In this document: positions 16,919-23,787 of the stretch, one piece after another
How the letters are laid out: every line of letters starts with the position of its first letter
Numbering within the stretch: the first letter of the stretch is position 1
NCBI GenBank assembly: GCA_035461245.1
Contig: DATHVP010000062.1
Span: 1-64,000, forward strand
Length of the DNA stretch: 64,000 nt
Direction: 5' to 3'
DNA from: SH-MAG3 sp035461245
GTDB taxonomy: Bacteria; Gemmatimonadota; Gemmatimonadetes; Longimicrobiales; RSA9
Translations under genes and position numbers: made by a program
The notes under the pieces: generated by a model
Database searches by the model: none
What the model was told of the DNA's origin: nothing
Seen by the model: only the letters and a program-made list of their open reading frames with translations

Positions 16919-17371
16919 TCAGCTCGCCACCGCCGGCTGCGGCTGCCCTGGCGTTTCGGCCCCGGCGGTGCGAGCCTCGCCGGTTTGCACGGTGCCATTG
17001 ACACGACCGCCCTCGTCGAGCTTGATCCGACGGGACCGGATCTCGCCTTCCACTACGCAGGTTGCCTGTAGCTCCAGCCTGCTCTCCGCGACGATGGCGC
17101 CGGTTACCCGCCCGCCGACGATGGCGTCCTGCGTGAGGACGTCGCCCTGGACGGACCCGTCCTTGCCTATGACCACCGCCTTGCCTGCCCGGACCGTGCC
17201 TTCCACGTGGCCCTCGATCCGCAGAGTGCCGTCCGTTTCGCAGTCACCCTTGACCCGCATGCCGGGCCCTATGATGGAGATGACATTATCACGGGCCTGC
17301 TGCTCTTTGGGAGATTCCTTCGCCATTTTGCCGTCGCTGCCGTTTGAGGTTTTCCTGCCGAAGATTGCCAT
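16919..17371 (-). CDS. Bactofilin
   Basis: This 150-residue cytoskeletal protein has the bactofilin (DUF583) beta-helix core from about residue 30 to 125: ISIIGPGMRVKGDCETDGTL, RIEGHVEGTVRAGKAVVIG, VTGAIVAESRLELQATCVVEG and IRSRRIKLDEGGRVNGTV, flanked by short disordered tails. Bactofilins polymerise without nucleotide into membrane-associated filaments that position cell-wall enzymes and, in myxobacteria, ParABS. Here the gene follows the M23 peptidase by 5 bases and parAB lies just upstream, the same functional set, so a role in linking wall remodelling and segregation is a reasonable inference. Confidence 0.94.
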   Translation of the reverse strand: MAIFGRKTSNGSDGKMAKESPKEQQARDNVISIIGPGMRVKGDCETDGTLRIEGHVEGTVRAGKAVVIGKDGSVQGDVLTQDAIVGGRVTGAIVAESRLELQATCVVEGEIRSRRIKLDEGGRVNGTVQTGEARTAGAETPGQPQPAVAS

Positions 17372-17376
17372 GGTGC

Positions 17377-18186
17377 TCAGGGTTGCCGCACGAATCGGAG
17401 GGGATCCATCGCCCGCCCGCCGACCCGGACTTCGAAGTGAAGGTGAGGAGCGGTGGACCGCCCCGTGGACCCGGTCAGGGCAATGACCTGTCCCTCTTCC
17501 ACGGTGTCACCGGCCGTGACCAGGAGTCTGGAAGCGTGTCCGTAGACCGATTCCACGGTGGAGCCGTGATCAATGACCACGTACTGGCCGTAAACGTCAT
17601 CCACGCCCGCGACTCGCACCCGGCCGGAACCCGCCGCCCTGATCTGCGCGTTCTGCGCCGTGGCGATGTCCAGCCCCGGATGCTGGGAACCGCCGGTGTT
17701 GAGGGTGCGGGTAATGAACCCGGGTGTTGTGAGAGGCCACTGGCGGATAAGAGACGTGGCGGCGCTGATGGCCGCCGCGTCCGGCTCGCTGTTTTCGGTT
17801 CGATTGGTATCACCCCGAAGCGGAGGAAGGATGGGATCCGTGTCCCCCGTCGCCGGCGCATCCGCACCCAGCAGCTGACGCACCCGTTCGTACTGGGCTT
17901 CCACTTCCTCGAGGGTGCGGGCGAGTTCCGCGACCCGGGCGCGCTCGCTGTCCAGCAGACGGAGTTCTGCCTCCAGCCCGGGCACCCGCGCGGCCTGGGC
18001 CATCACCGGGAACAGGATTGCCAGCGTCACCGCCCACGCCATGACGAGGGCCACGGCCGCCACGACCAGCACCTTCAGGCGGGCGTACGATATGACGAAG
18101 CTCCTCGTCTCCAGATCACCGTGCGGTACGAAGATGATCGTGAGACGGCGCTCCTCGCCGTTCTGCGTTTCTTCAGGAGACGACAT
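17377..18186 (-). CDS. M23 family metallopeptidase, membrane-anchored
   Basis: This 269-residue peptidoglycan endopeptidase has a cytoplasmic N-tail, one membrane span (about residues 38-62, VLVVAAVALVMAWAVTLAIL), a coiled coil of ~40 residues (LEAELRLLDSERARVAELAR) and a C-terminal LytM/M23 domain. Zinc ligands are visible as HPGLD (H169, D173) and HLHFE (H248, H250). The fold-defining GQYVVIDHG and YGHASRLLV are present. It overlaps the end of parB by 14 bases and precedes bactofilin by 5. M23 peptidases paired with bactofilins shape cells in other bacteria, so a partnership here is likely. Confidence 0.93.
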   Translation of the reverse strand: MSSPEETQNGEERRLTIIFVPHGDLETRSFVISYARLKVLVVAAVALVMAWAVTLAILFPVMAQAARVPGLEAELRLLDSERARVAELARTLEEVEAQYERVRQLLGADAPATGDTDPILPPLRGDTNRTENSEPDAAAISAATSLIRQWPLTTPGFITRTLNTGGSQHPGLDIATAQNAQIRAAGSGRVRVAGVDDVYGQYVVIDHGSTVESVYGHASRLLVTAGDTVEEGQVIALTGSTGRSTAPHLHFEVRVGGRAMDPLRFVRQP

Positions 18187-19084
18187 CGCTCGCCGATTGC
18201 CCTGACAGAGTCTCGAAAATCCGCTCGAAGTCTTCGTGACTGTAGAACGGAATCTCCACCCGCCCCTTGCCCCCGCGCCCGGCGCGAATCTTTACGTCCG
18301 TCCCGAACAGGCGTTGCAGGGTCTCCTCGAGCTCGCGCTCGCCGGCATCCCGCGCCGCTGCCGCCCCCTGAGCCTTCCGGCCGGGCTTGCGGGACCGCTT
18401 CACGCGGGCTTCCACGTCGCGAACGCTCCATCCCTCCTCCGTCGCCTGGCGGGCCAGCTCTGCCATGCGATGGTCGTTCTCGAGACCCAGGAGCGCCCGG
18501 GCATGGCCGGCGCTGAGAGCACCTTCCCGAAGGAGTTGACGCACGCTGGACGGCAGTTGCAGCAGACGGAGGGAGTTGGCCACCGTGGACCGCTCCTTCC
18601 CCACCACCTCCGCTACCTGTTGCTGAGTGAGGCTGAATTCCTCCGCCAGGCGCTGGTAGCCTTCCGCCTCCTCCAGGGGGGACAGCTGCGCCCGCTGGAG
18701 ATTCTCCACCAGTGCCAGCACCAGTAGCGTGCGGTCGTCTACGTCCTTTATGACGGCGGGGATTTCCTTCCAGCCGAGTCGCAGACTTGCCCGCCAGCGC
18801 CGCTCCCCTGCCACCAGCTCCCACTTCCCGTCCCCATCAGGCGCCGGACGTACCACGATGGGCTGGAGCAGGCCGTTTTCTCTCAGCGATGCCGTCAGAT
18901 CCGCCAGATCCTGCTCGGAGAATTCCCGGCGGGGCTGATAGGGGTTGGGCACGATGCTGGCTATGGGTAGGGACTTTGCCTGCACGCGAGGCCCTGTCTC
19001 GCCCCCTTGCTGCGGGACGCCCTCCTCACCCAGGTACTCTCCCAGCAGGGCACCGAGCCCGCGCCCCAGACGGTCCCGCTTCAA
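18173..19084 (-). CDS. parB: Chromosome partitioning protein ParB
   Basis: This 303-residue CTP-dependent clamp binds parS near the origin. The N-terminal KRDRLGRGLGALLGE is the ParA-stimulating segment; the ParB/Srx domain holds IVPNPYQPRREF (~45), LRENGLLQPIVVRP and ELVAGERRWRAS (~95); the DNA-binding helix-turn-helix region has LSLTQQQVAEVVGKERSTV-like residues and ALSAGHARALLGL. The C-terminal ~60 residues form the dimerisation domain. Its start overlaps the parA stop by 4 bases. Two matching parS sites lie 1.5 kb away at 20555 and 20611. Confidence 0.97.
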   Translation of the reverse strand: MKRDRLGRGLGALLGEYLGEEGVPQQGGETGPRVQAKSLPIASIVPNPYQPRREFSEQDLADLTASLRENGLLQPIVVRPAPDGDGKWELVAGERRWRASLRLGWKEIPAVIKDVDDRTLLVLALVENLQRAQLSPLEEAEGYQRLAEEFSLTQQQVAEVVGKERSTVANSLRLLQLPSSVRQLLREGALSAGHARALLGLENDHRMAELARQATEEGWSVRDVEARVKRSRKPGRKAQGAAAARDAGERELEETLQRLFGTDVKIRAGRGGKGRVEIPFYSHEDFERIFETLSGQSASDVVS

Positions 19085-19887
19085 GAACCCTCCTCCGCCG
19101 TGGCAGCCAGGGGTTCACCGGCCTGGGGCTGCCCGATGATTTCCCTGGCCAGGGTCAGGTAGCTCTGCGCGCCAGCGGACAGTACGTCATATAGCACGAT
19201 GGGCTTGCCGAAGCTCGGTGCCTCGGCCAGACGCACATTCCGGGGAATGACGCTCTCGAAGACCCGGCTGCCGAAATACTCCTTGGCCTCGTCCGCCACC
19301 TGCCGGGAGAGGTTCAACCTCTGGTCATACATGGTGAGGAGCACGCCCTCGATCTGCAGCCGCGGGTTCAGATTCTGCTGAACCAGGCGCACCGTGTTCA
19401 GGAGTTGGGAAAGGCCTTCCAGCGCGTAGAACTCGCACTGAATCGGGATGAGCACCGTGTCAGCAGCGGCCAGGGTGTTCAGGGTGAGCAGTCCCAGGGA
19501 TGGCGGACAGTCCAGCAGAATGAACTCATACTCGTCCCGTACGGCCGTCAGGGCGTTCCGGAGGATGGTCTCCCGGCCTGGCCGGTCCACCAGCTCCACC
19601 TCCGCTCCCACCAGGTCCTGGCTGGAAGGCAGGATGTCCAGAAAGGGGAAATGGACTTTCTCCACCCGCAGGTCTGCAACGGTGGCTTCCTCCACGAGCA
19701 CGTCGTACACGGATCCCCTGAGGCCGGCCCGGTCCAGGCCCATGCCGCTGGTGGCGTTTCCCTGAGGGTCCATGTCCACGATGAGAGTCCTGCGCTCTGC
19801 TACAGCCAGGCCCGCACCGAGGTTGATGGCGGTGGTGGTCTTGCCCACACCGCCCTTCTGATTCGCTATGGCAATGACGCGGGACAT
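19081..19887 (-). CDS. parA: Chromosome partitioning ATPase ParA
   Basis: This 268-residue Walker-type ATPase drives origin segregation with ParB. The deviant Walker A motif KGGVGKTT is at residues 11-18, followed by VDMDPQGNATSGMG and, further on, LLDCPPSLGLLTLNTL (Walker B region). The start at 19887 is supported by GGAGG 3 bases upstream; an earlier ATG would add nine residues not seen in the family. First gene of a four-gene unit parA-parB-M23-bactofilin that ends at the terminator at 16836-16865; it diverges from a small lipoprotein gene. Confidence 0.97.
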   Translation of the reverse strand: MSRVIAIANQKGGVGKTTTAINLGAGLAVAERRTLIVDMDPQGNATSGMGLDRAGLRGSVYDVLVEEATVADLRVEKVHFPFLDILPSSQDLVGAEVELVDRPGRETILRNALTAVRDEYEFILLDCPPSLGLLTLNTLAAADTVLIPIQCEFYALEGLSQLLNTVRLVQQNLNPRLQIEGVLLTMYDQRLNLSRQVADEAKEYFGSRVFESVIPRNVRLAEAPSFGKPIVLYDVLSAGAQSYLTLAREIIGQPQAGEPLAATAEEGS

Positions 19888-20054
19888 TCGCCTCCACGGC
19901 CCGGAATGCATCGATTGGGGGCGGGAATATAACGCGAGACCTCCCCGTTGGGGATACCAGCTCCGGAATTTCTTGACGGAAGACCCTTTCTGGCGGGAAA
20001 TTGGCCCTCCCGGGGATCCTCCCGGCGGTGCATCATGGGCAGGGGAGAGCAGAC

Positions 20055-20552
20055 ATGGCAGAATCCGTGACGACGGGACGGGCCGGCATGCGGCTGGGCC
20101 TGGTGGCGGTATCGACGGCGATGGTAATGGCGTGTGGCGGTGACGGCACCGCCCCGGTGGATGTGATACCCGCGCAACTGGCTGGCACGTGGACCGCGGA
20201 ACCGGCGTGCCTGCCCCATTGTGGCCTGACCCTGGCCTCCCTGGCGGACCCTGCGGACAGCGTCAACATCACTGCGTTCACCGGGATTGCGACGGACGTG
20301 GTGCTGACGAGGGATGGTACCTTCCGGCTGCGGAGCCGGCCGGGCCCGGACACGGCGTCCGTTGCCGCAGTGCGGGCGGAGTCCGGTATGCTCATTGTTA
20401 CGGACGCCGACGGCCAGATAGATACCCTGGACTACGCGCTGAGCGGGCAGTACCTGCAGCTGGCGTTCCGGCGCACCTTCCTGGTGTTCGACTTCACCGG
20501 AGACGGCGTGATGGACCCCGCCCGTGCCCGAGGATCGTTCCAGCGGCGCTAG
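20055..20552 (+). CDS. Hypothetical lipoprotein
   Basis: This 165-residue protein has a lipoprotein signal ending VSTAMVMAC (Cys near residue 27), then IPAQLAGTWTAEPACLPHCGLTL and DGTFRLRSRPG, the pattern of a small lipocalin-like or meta-type beta-barrel lipoprotein in which GTW begins the first strand. No specific family can be named. GGGGAG lies 9 bases before the chosen start; a second ATG at 20088 is also possible and would give a shorter signal. The stop is 3 bases before the first parS site. Confidence 0.7.
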   Translation: MAESVTTGRAGMRLGLVAVSTAMVMACGGDGTAPVDVIPAQLAGTWTAEPACLPHCGLTLASLADPADSVNITAFTGIATDVVLTRDGTFRLRSRPGPDTASVAAVRAESGMLIVTDADGQIDTLDYALSGQYLQLAFRRTFLVFDFTGDGVMDPARARGSFQRR

Positions 20553-20554
20553 CG

Positions 20555-20570
20555 TGTTTCACGTGAAACA
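20555..20570. promoter_or_regulatory. parS site, perfect consensus
   Basis: The 16-mer TGTTTCACGTGAAACA is an exact palindromic parS. It is the loading site for ParB, encoded 1.5 kb away, and lies about 5 kb from the candidate oriC. Confidence 0.95.
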
Positions 20571-20610
20571 CCTCCCCTCAGGCATCGCGCCACCCCGTCC
20601 GGCGACACGG

Positions 20611-20626
20611 TGTTCCACGTGAAACA
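20611..20626. promoter_or_regulatory. parS site, one mismatch
   Basis: TGTTCCACGTGAAACA differs from the parS consensus at one position and lies 56 bases from the perfect site, in the same gap. Its spacing from the acylphosphatase start (12 bases) means bound ParB could also affect that gene. Confidence 0.88.
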
Positions 20627-20637
20627 TACGGTGGCGT

Positions 20638-20919
20638 ATGAATGATAACACACGGGTGCGTATGGTCGTCAGTGGCCAGGTTCAGGGGGTCGGGTTCCGG
20701 GCGTTTATCCGCAGGCAGACCCGCGGGCTCCGCCTCGATGGCTACGTGCGCAACCTGGAGGACGGGACCGTGGAGATCGAGGCGGCGGGGCCGGCGGCGG
20801 ATGTGGCCCGGCTGCGCGCGGTGGCGGCGAAGGGGCCACCGTGGGCCACCGTCTCCGGCGTAAGGGAGGTGGAGCCCGGCGACGGCAACCTGCCCAGCCC
20901 CTTTACCATTACTCGCTGA
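20638..20919 (+). CDS. acyP: Acylphosphatase
   Basis: This 93-residue enzyme hydrolyses acyl phosphates. The active-site loop VSGQVQGVGFRAFIRRQ (residues ~11-27) contains the catalytic Arg, and GYVRNLEDGTVEIEAAG (~35-51) supplies the catalytic Asn. Length is typical. The gene starts 12 bases after a parS site, and a strong hairpin follows it. There is no evident functional tie to the neighbouring segregation genes. Confidence 0.95.
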   Translation: MNDNTRVRMVVSGQVQGVGFRAFIRRQTRGLRLDGYVRNLEDGTVEIEAAGPAADVARLRAVAAKGPPWATVSGVREVEPGDGNLPSPFTITR

Positions 20920-20948
20920 CGTCCAGCAACGCGCGGCCGCGTCGAACG

Positions 20949-20991
20949 CCAGCAGGGGCGCCGGGATGGAGAATCCCGGCGCCCCTGCTGG
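20949..20991. terminator. Bidirectional terminator between acyP and yidC
   Basis: A perfect 19-bp stem with a 5-base loop (GGAGA) separates the convergent acyP and yidC genes. Only a short TT follows on the plus strand, but the stem is exceptionally stable. Confidence 0.85.
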
Positions 20992-21011
20992 TTCATGCGG
21001 CGCCAGCTCGA

Positions 21012-22757
21012 CTACGCTTCGGCCTTCGGGGCACCCTGTCTGGCCTGCTGGAAGCGCTTCCGTTCCCGTGAGATCTGGAGCTGCTGCGGGATGGACGCGA
21101 AGTTCATCGCGGCGTAGTACAGGTTCAGCCCTGATGCAAAGTTCAGGAAGATGATGGTCATGACCGGTGGCATGGCATACATCATGAACTTCATCTGCGG
21201 ATTCTGATCCGTCATGCTGCGCATGCTGAGCCACTGCATGAGGAACATGCTCACCCCGAGCAGCACCGGCAGGATATAGAACGGATCGGCCCTCGACAGG
21301 TCCGGCAGCCACAGGAACGGCACGCCGCGGAAGGCGATCGTGCTCTGCAGCACGAAGAACAGGGTGATGAGGATGGGCAGGGGAATGAGCATGGGCAGGC
21401 ATCCGCCCATGGGGTTGAAGCCCTCCTCCTTGTACAGGCGCAGCAGTTCCTTCTGCAGCTTCTCCGGTTCGTTCTTGTACTTCGCCTGGATTTCCTTCAT
21501 CCGCGGCTGGATCTCCATGTTCTTCATCTGCGAGCGCATGGCCTTGGCGTTCAGGGGCCAGAGGGCGATGCGGATGAGAACGCCGAACAGGACCAGCACC
21601 CAGCCATAGCCGATGCCCAGGTTGTCGTGCATCCAGTAGAGAGCGGCGGTGATGCCGTGCCCGAGGGGCTGGAGGAAGATGCGGAACGCGCGCCAGCCGA
21701 AGGGATTGACGTCGGAGAACTTCTGCCCCACCTCCGCCAGCCGGCGGGGCTCCTGGGGCCCGATATAGAAGCGGAACCCGAAGGTGCCATCGGGATCGGG
21801 CTGCAGCGTGACATACATGTCCGCGGCATTGGGCTCGCTCACCGGGTTGGCCACCAGCCCGCCAAAGGCCGTGGGCGATTCGGGGTGGGTCACGGCTGCG
21901 GCGACGAAGTACTTGTTCTTCACTGCGGCCCAGTGGAGGGGCCCGTTCTCCACGCGCTGGGCGCGGACGGAGTTCAGCCGGACCTTCGATACCCCGTCCC
22001 GGTCGGCATTCACGACGTACTCCAGCATCCGCTCGTCTTCCTGCGGGTTCGCCTCGTTCATGGCCAGGCGCCGGGGCAGGTTGATGAGCAGCGTGGGGGC
22101 CTGTCCTCCCAGACCCGTGACCACCATGCGGCCAGTGATGACGTAGCGATCGGGGTCGAAGGCGTAGGCTACGACAATGCCCAGGTCCTCCCCCTCGTGC
22201 CTGAGCTCCAGCGTCCCCGGCTGCCCCCCGGCAACGTCCACGACGCCCGATGCACTCGGCAGGAAGTTCAGGTCATCCAGCGGGATCTCCCGCGTGCCCA
22301 CACGGAGGCGGTAGGAGAACAGGCCCGGCACCGTGTCCCAGGACAGTTCCACGGGCTGTCCGTGACGAGCCGGGTCCAGCACGATATGCTGGTGCAGTTC
22401 AGCTCCAACGATGCCCGCCCCTGCCGTGCTGACACGATAGTCGTACAACGCCGTGCGGGCGACGATCGTATCCGCCGACACCCCTGCAGTGGCAGCGGGA
22501 GTCGTCAGCCCGGGCGTCGCGCCGGTGTCAACCGGCACCGCCGGTGCAGGGGCGGCCTGCCCTGCGTCCCCCGCAGCCATCGTATCCAGCACAGCCCCGG
22601 GGGGCTCGCCCGCGGGTACCGTCGCGGGACCTACCGCCGTCGTGTCCGGAGCCATGGGATCCACCGGCGGCGGCTCGGGCGGCAGGAGCAGGTTTGTAAC
22701 GACCATGACGGCGATCATCAGGACCACCGCCAGCAGAAAGCGTCCGCTGTCCATCAA
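21012..22757 (-). CDS. yidC: Membrane protein insertase YidC
   Basis: This 581-residue inner-membrane insertase has an N-terminal span (LLAVVLMIAVMVVTNLLL), a Pro/Ala-rich stretch to ~95, a periplasmic beta-supersandwich domain to ~340, and the conserved insertase core: YGWVLVLFGVLIRIALWPLN with the groove Arg, the KNMEIQPRMKEIQAKYKNEP coiled region, GGCLPMLIPLPILITLFFVL and LNLYYAAMNFASIPQQ. The long periplasmic domain is the Gram-negative form, supporting a diderm host. It follows yidD by 19 bases in the rpmH-rnpA-yidD-yidC block. Confidence 0.97.
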   Translation of the reverse strand: MMDSGRFLLAVVLMIAVMVVTNLLLPPEPPPVDPMAPDTTAVGPATVPAGEPPGAVLDTMAAGDAGQAAPAPAVPVDTGATPGLTTPAATAGVSADTIVARTALYDYRVSTAGAGIVGAELHQHIVLDPARHGQPVELSWDTVPGLFSYRLRVGTREIPLDDLNFLPSASGVVDVAGGQPGTLELRHEGEDLGIVVAYAFDPDRYVITGRMVVTGLGGQAPTLLINLPRRLAMNEANPQEDERMLEYVVNADRDGVSKVRLNSVRAQRVENGPLHWAAVKNKYFVAAAVTHPESPTAFGGLVANPVSEPNAADMYVTLQPDPDGTFGFRFYIGPQEPRRLAEVGQKFSDVNPFGWRAFRIFLQPLGHGITAALYWMHDNLGIGYGWVLVLFGVLIRIALWPLNAKAMRSQMKNMEIQPRMKEIQAKYKNEPEKLQKELLRLYKEEGFNPMGGCLPMLIPLPILITLFFVLQSTIAFRGVPFLWLPDLSRADPFYILPVLLGVSMFLMQWLSMRSMTDQNPQMKFMMYAMPPVMTIIFLNFASGLNLYYAAMNFASIPQQLQISRERKRFQQARQGAPKAEA

Positions 22758-22776
22758 TCCATTCGCTTGTGTATGG

Positions 22777-22989
22777 TCACGGCACCGGGTCGAACCCGCT
22801 ACCGCCCCAGGGATGGCAGCGCAGGAGCCGGCGCACCGTCAGCCAGCTCCCCCGTACGCTGCCGTATTTCTGCAAGGCCTCCACGGCATAGGCCGAGCAT
22901 GTGGGCTGGTAGCGGCACGACGCCGGCAGGAAGGGCGATATGCCCACCTGGTACGCCCGCACCATCAAGACGAGGAGACGGGCCAGCAT
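22777..22989 (-). CDS. yidD: Membrane protein insertion efficiency factor YidD
   Basis: This 70-residue protein has the full family pattern: an N-terminal amphipathic helix, ISPFLPASCRYQPTCSAYA, then EALQKYG and RRLLRCHPWGGSGFDPVP. It assists YidC-dependent insertion at the inner membrane. It overlaps the 3' end of rnpA by 25 bases, as often happens in this cluster. Confidence 0.96.
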   Translation of the reverse strand: MLARLLVLMVRAYQVGISPFLPASCRYQPTCSAYAVEALQKYGSVRGSWLTVRRLLRCHPWGGSGFDPVP

Positions 22990-23357
22990 CGCCTCTCCAG
23001 CCAGGTTCTGAGTTCAGCCCTGAGATCGTCCCAGGACGCGTCATACGCCTCCCGTCGGGCCCGCACCAGCACATCCATGGCCTGGCCATGCTCCGCCAGG
23101 GCGGGCAGGATCTCGGTCCGCAGCAGTTCCCTGATGCGGCGTTTGACGAGGTTCCGCCGGACGACCGCGTGCCGGTATCGGGGTACCACCACGCCCACCC
23201 GGGGATAAGCAAAAGGGGAAGGGGAGTCGAAGACGTCCAGATGGGCCGTCCCGCTCCTCTTCCCCCGCTTCATGAGCGCGCGGATATCCGCATCACAGGT
23301 GATGCGTCGCGCGCGGGGCAGCCGTCGTCCCTCCACCGGCCGGGACGCCGCCGCCAC
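22965..23357 (-). CDS. rnpA: Ribonuclease P protein component
   Basis: This 130-residue basic protein is the protein subunit of RNase P, which trims tRNA 5' ends. The RNR signature RRNLVKRRIREL is at about residues 67-78, preceded by YPRVGVVVPRYRHAVV. It starts 10 bases after the rpmH stop. The RNA subunit gene was not seen in this window. Confidence 0.96.
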   Translation of the reverse strand: MAAASRPVEGRRLPRARRITCDADIRALMKRGKRSGTAHLDVFDSPSPFAYPRVGVVVPRYRHAVVRRNLVKRRIRELLRTEILPALAEHGQAMDVLVRARREAYDASWDDLRAELRTWLERRCWPVSSS

Positions 23358-23367
23358 GGGTGACCTC

Positions 23368-23523
23368 CTACTGCTTGCGGCCGACGGAGACGACCAGGCG
23401 CTTGCGGCCGTGCTTCCGGCGACGATTCAGTACCCGGCGACCGGCCTTGGTCGCCATGCGCGCACGGAATCCGTGCTTGTTCTTCCGCTTGCGGTTGTGC
23501 GGGCGGTACGTCGGCATTCCCAT
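23368..23523 (-). CDS. rpmH: 50S ribosomal protein L34
   Basis: This 51-residue basic protein reads MGMPTYRPHNRKRKNKHGF, then FRARMATKAGRRVLNRRRKH, the L34 signature. The start at 23523 puts a GGAG 8 bases upstream; the alternative second Met at 23517 would leave it 14 bases away. It heads the rpmH-rnpA-yidD-yidC block and diverges from dnaA, the common arrangement beside bacterial origins. Confidence 0.96.
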   Translation of the reverse strand: MGMPTYRPHNRKRKNKHGFRARMATKAGRRVLNRRRKHGRKRLVVSVGRKQ

Positions 23524-23554
23524 ATCGAGCACTCCATCGTTGGCAAAGATGTCA

Positions 23555-23584
23555 ATAATAGGGGGGGCAAGGGCATTTGGTCAA
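23555..23584 (-). promoter_or_regulatory. Sigma-70-type promoter for rpmH-rnpA-yidD-yidC
   Basis: On the minus strand, TTGACC (23584-23579) and TATTAT (23560-23555) are separated by 18 bases, and the rpmH start lies 31 bases past the -10. Both hexamers are close to consensus. Confidence 0.75.
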
Positions 23585-23594
23585 CGGGGAGTTT

Positions 23595-23710
23595 CGGGAT
23601 GGGGATCGTAAACGTTCAACGTAAACGGGATCGGGGATACCGCCGGTGGCACGAGGCGCCCGGGTTCTCGGCTATCCCGCGGAACGTTTACGTTTACGAT
23701 CCCCATCCCG
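23595..23710. repeat. 116-bp element with 20-bp perfect terminal inverted repeats
   Basis: The ends CGGGATGGGGATCGTAAACG (23595-23614) and its exact complement (23691-23710) enclose a spacer with further TAAACG words and no coding potential. The left 33 bases match 6512-6544 at 30 positions. It sits between the rpmH and dnaA promoters. Size and terminal repeats resemble a miniature mobile element or large palindromic repeat. Confidence 0.8.
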
Positions 23711-23719
23711 GATCCGTCG

Positions 23720-23748
23720 TTGACTTATCCACAATCCTCGCCTAACGT
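23720..23748 (+). promoter_or_regulatory. Putative dnaA promoter with DnaA box against the -35
   Basis: TTGACT (23720-23725) and TAACGT (23743-23748) are 17 bases apart, 39 bases before the dnaA ATG. A perfect DnaA box TTATCCACA at 23725-23733 overlaps the -35 edge and spacer, the arrangement expected for DnaA autorepression. Confidence 0.72.
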
Positions 23749-23787
23749 ACCTGCCCTTGACGCTGCAACCCTCCGGCGAATGCATAC

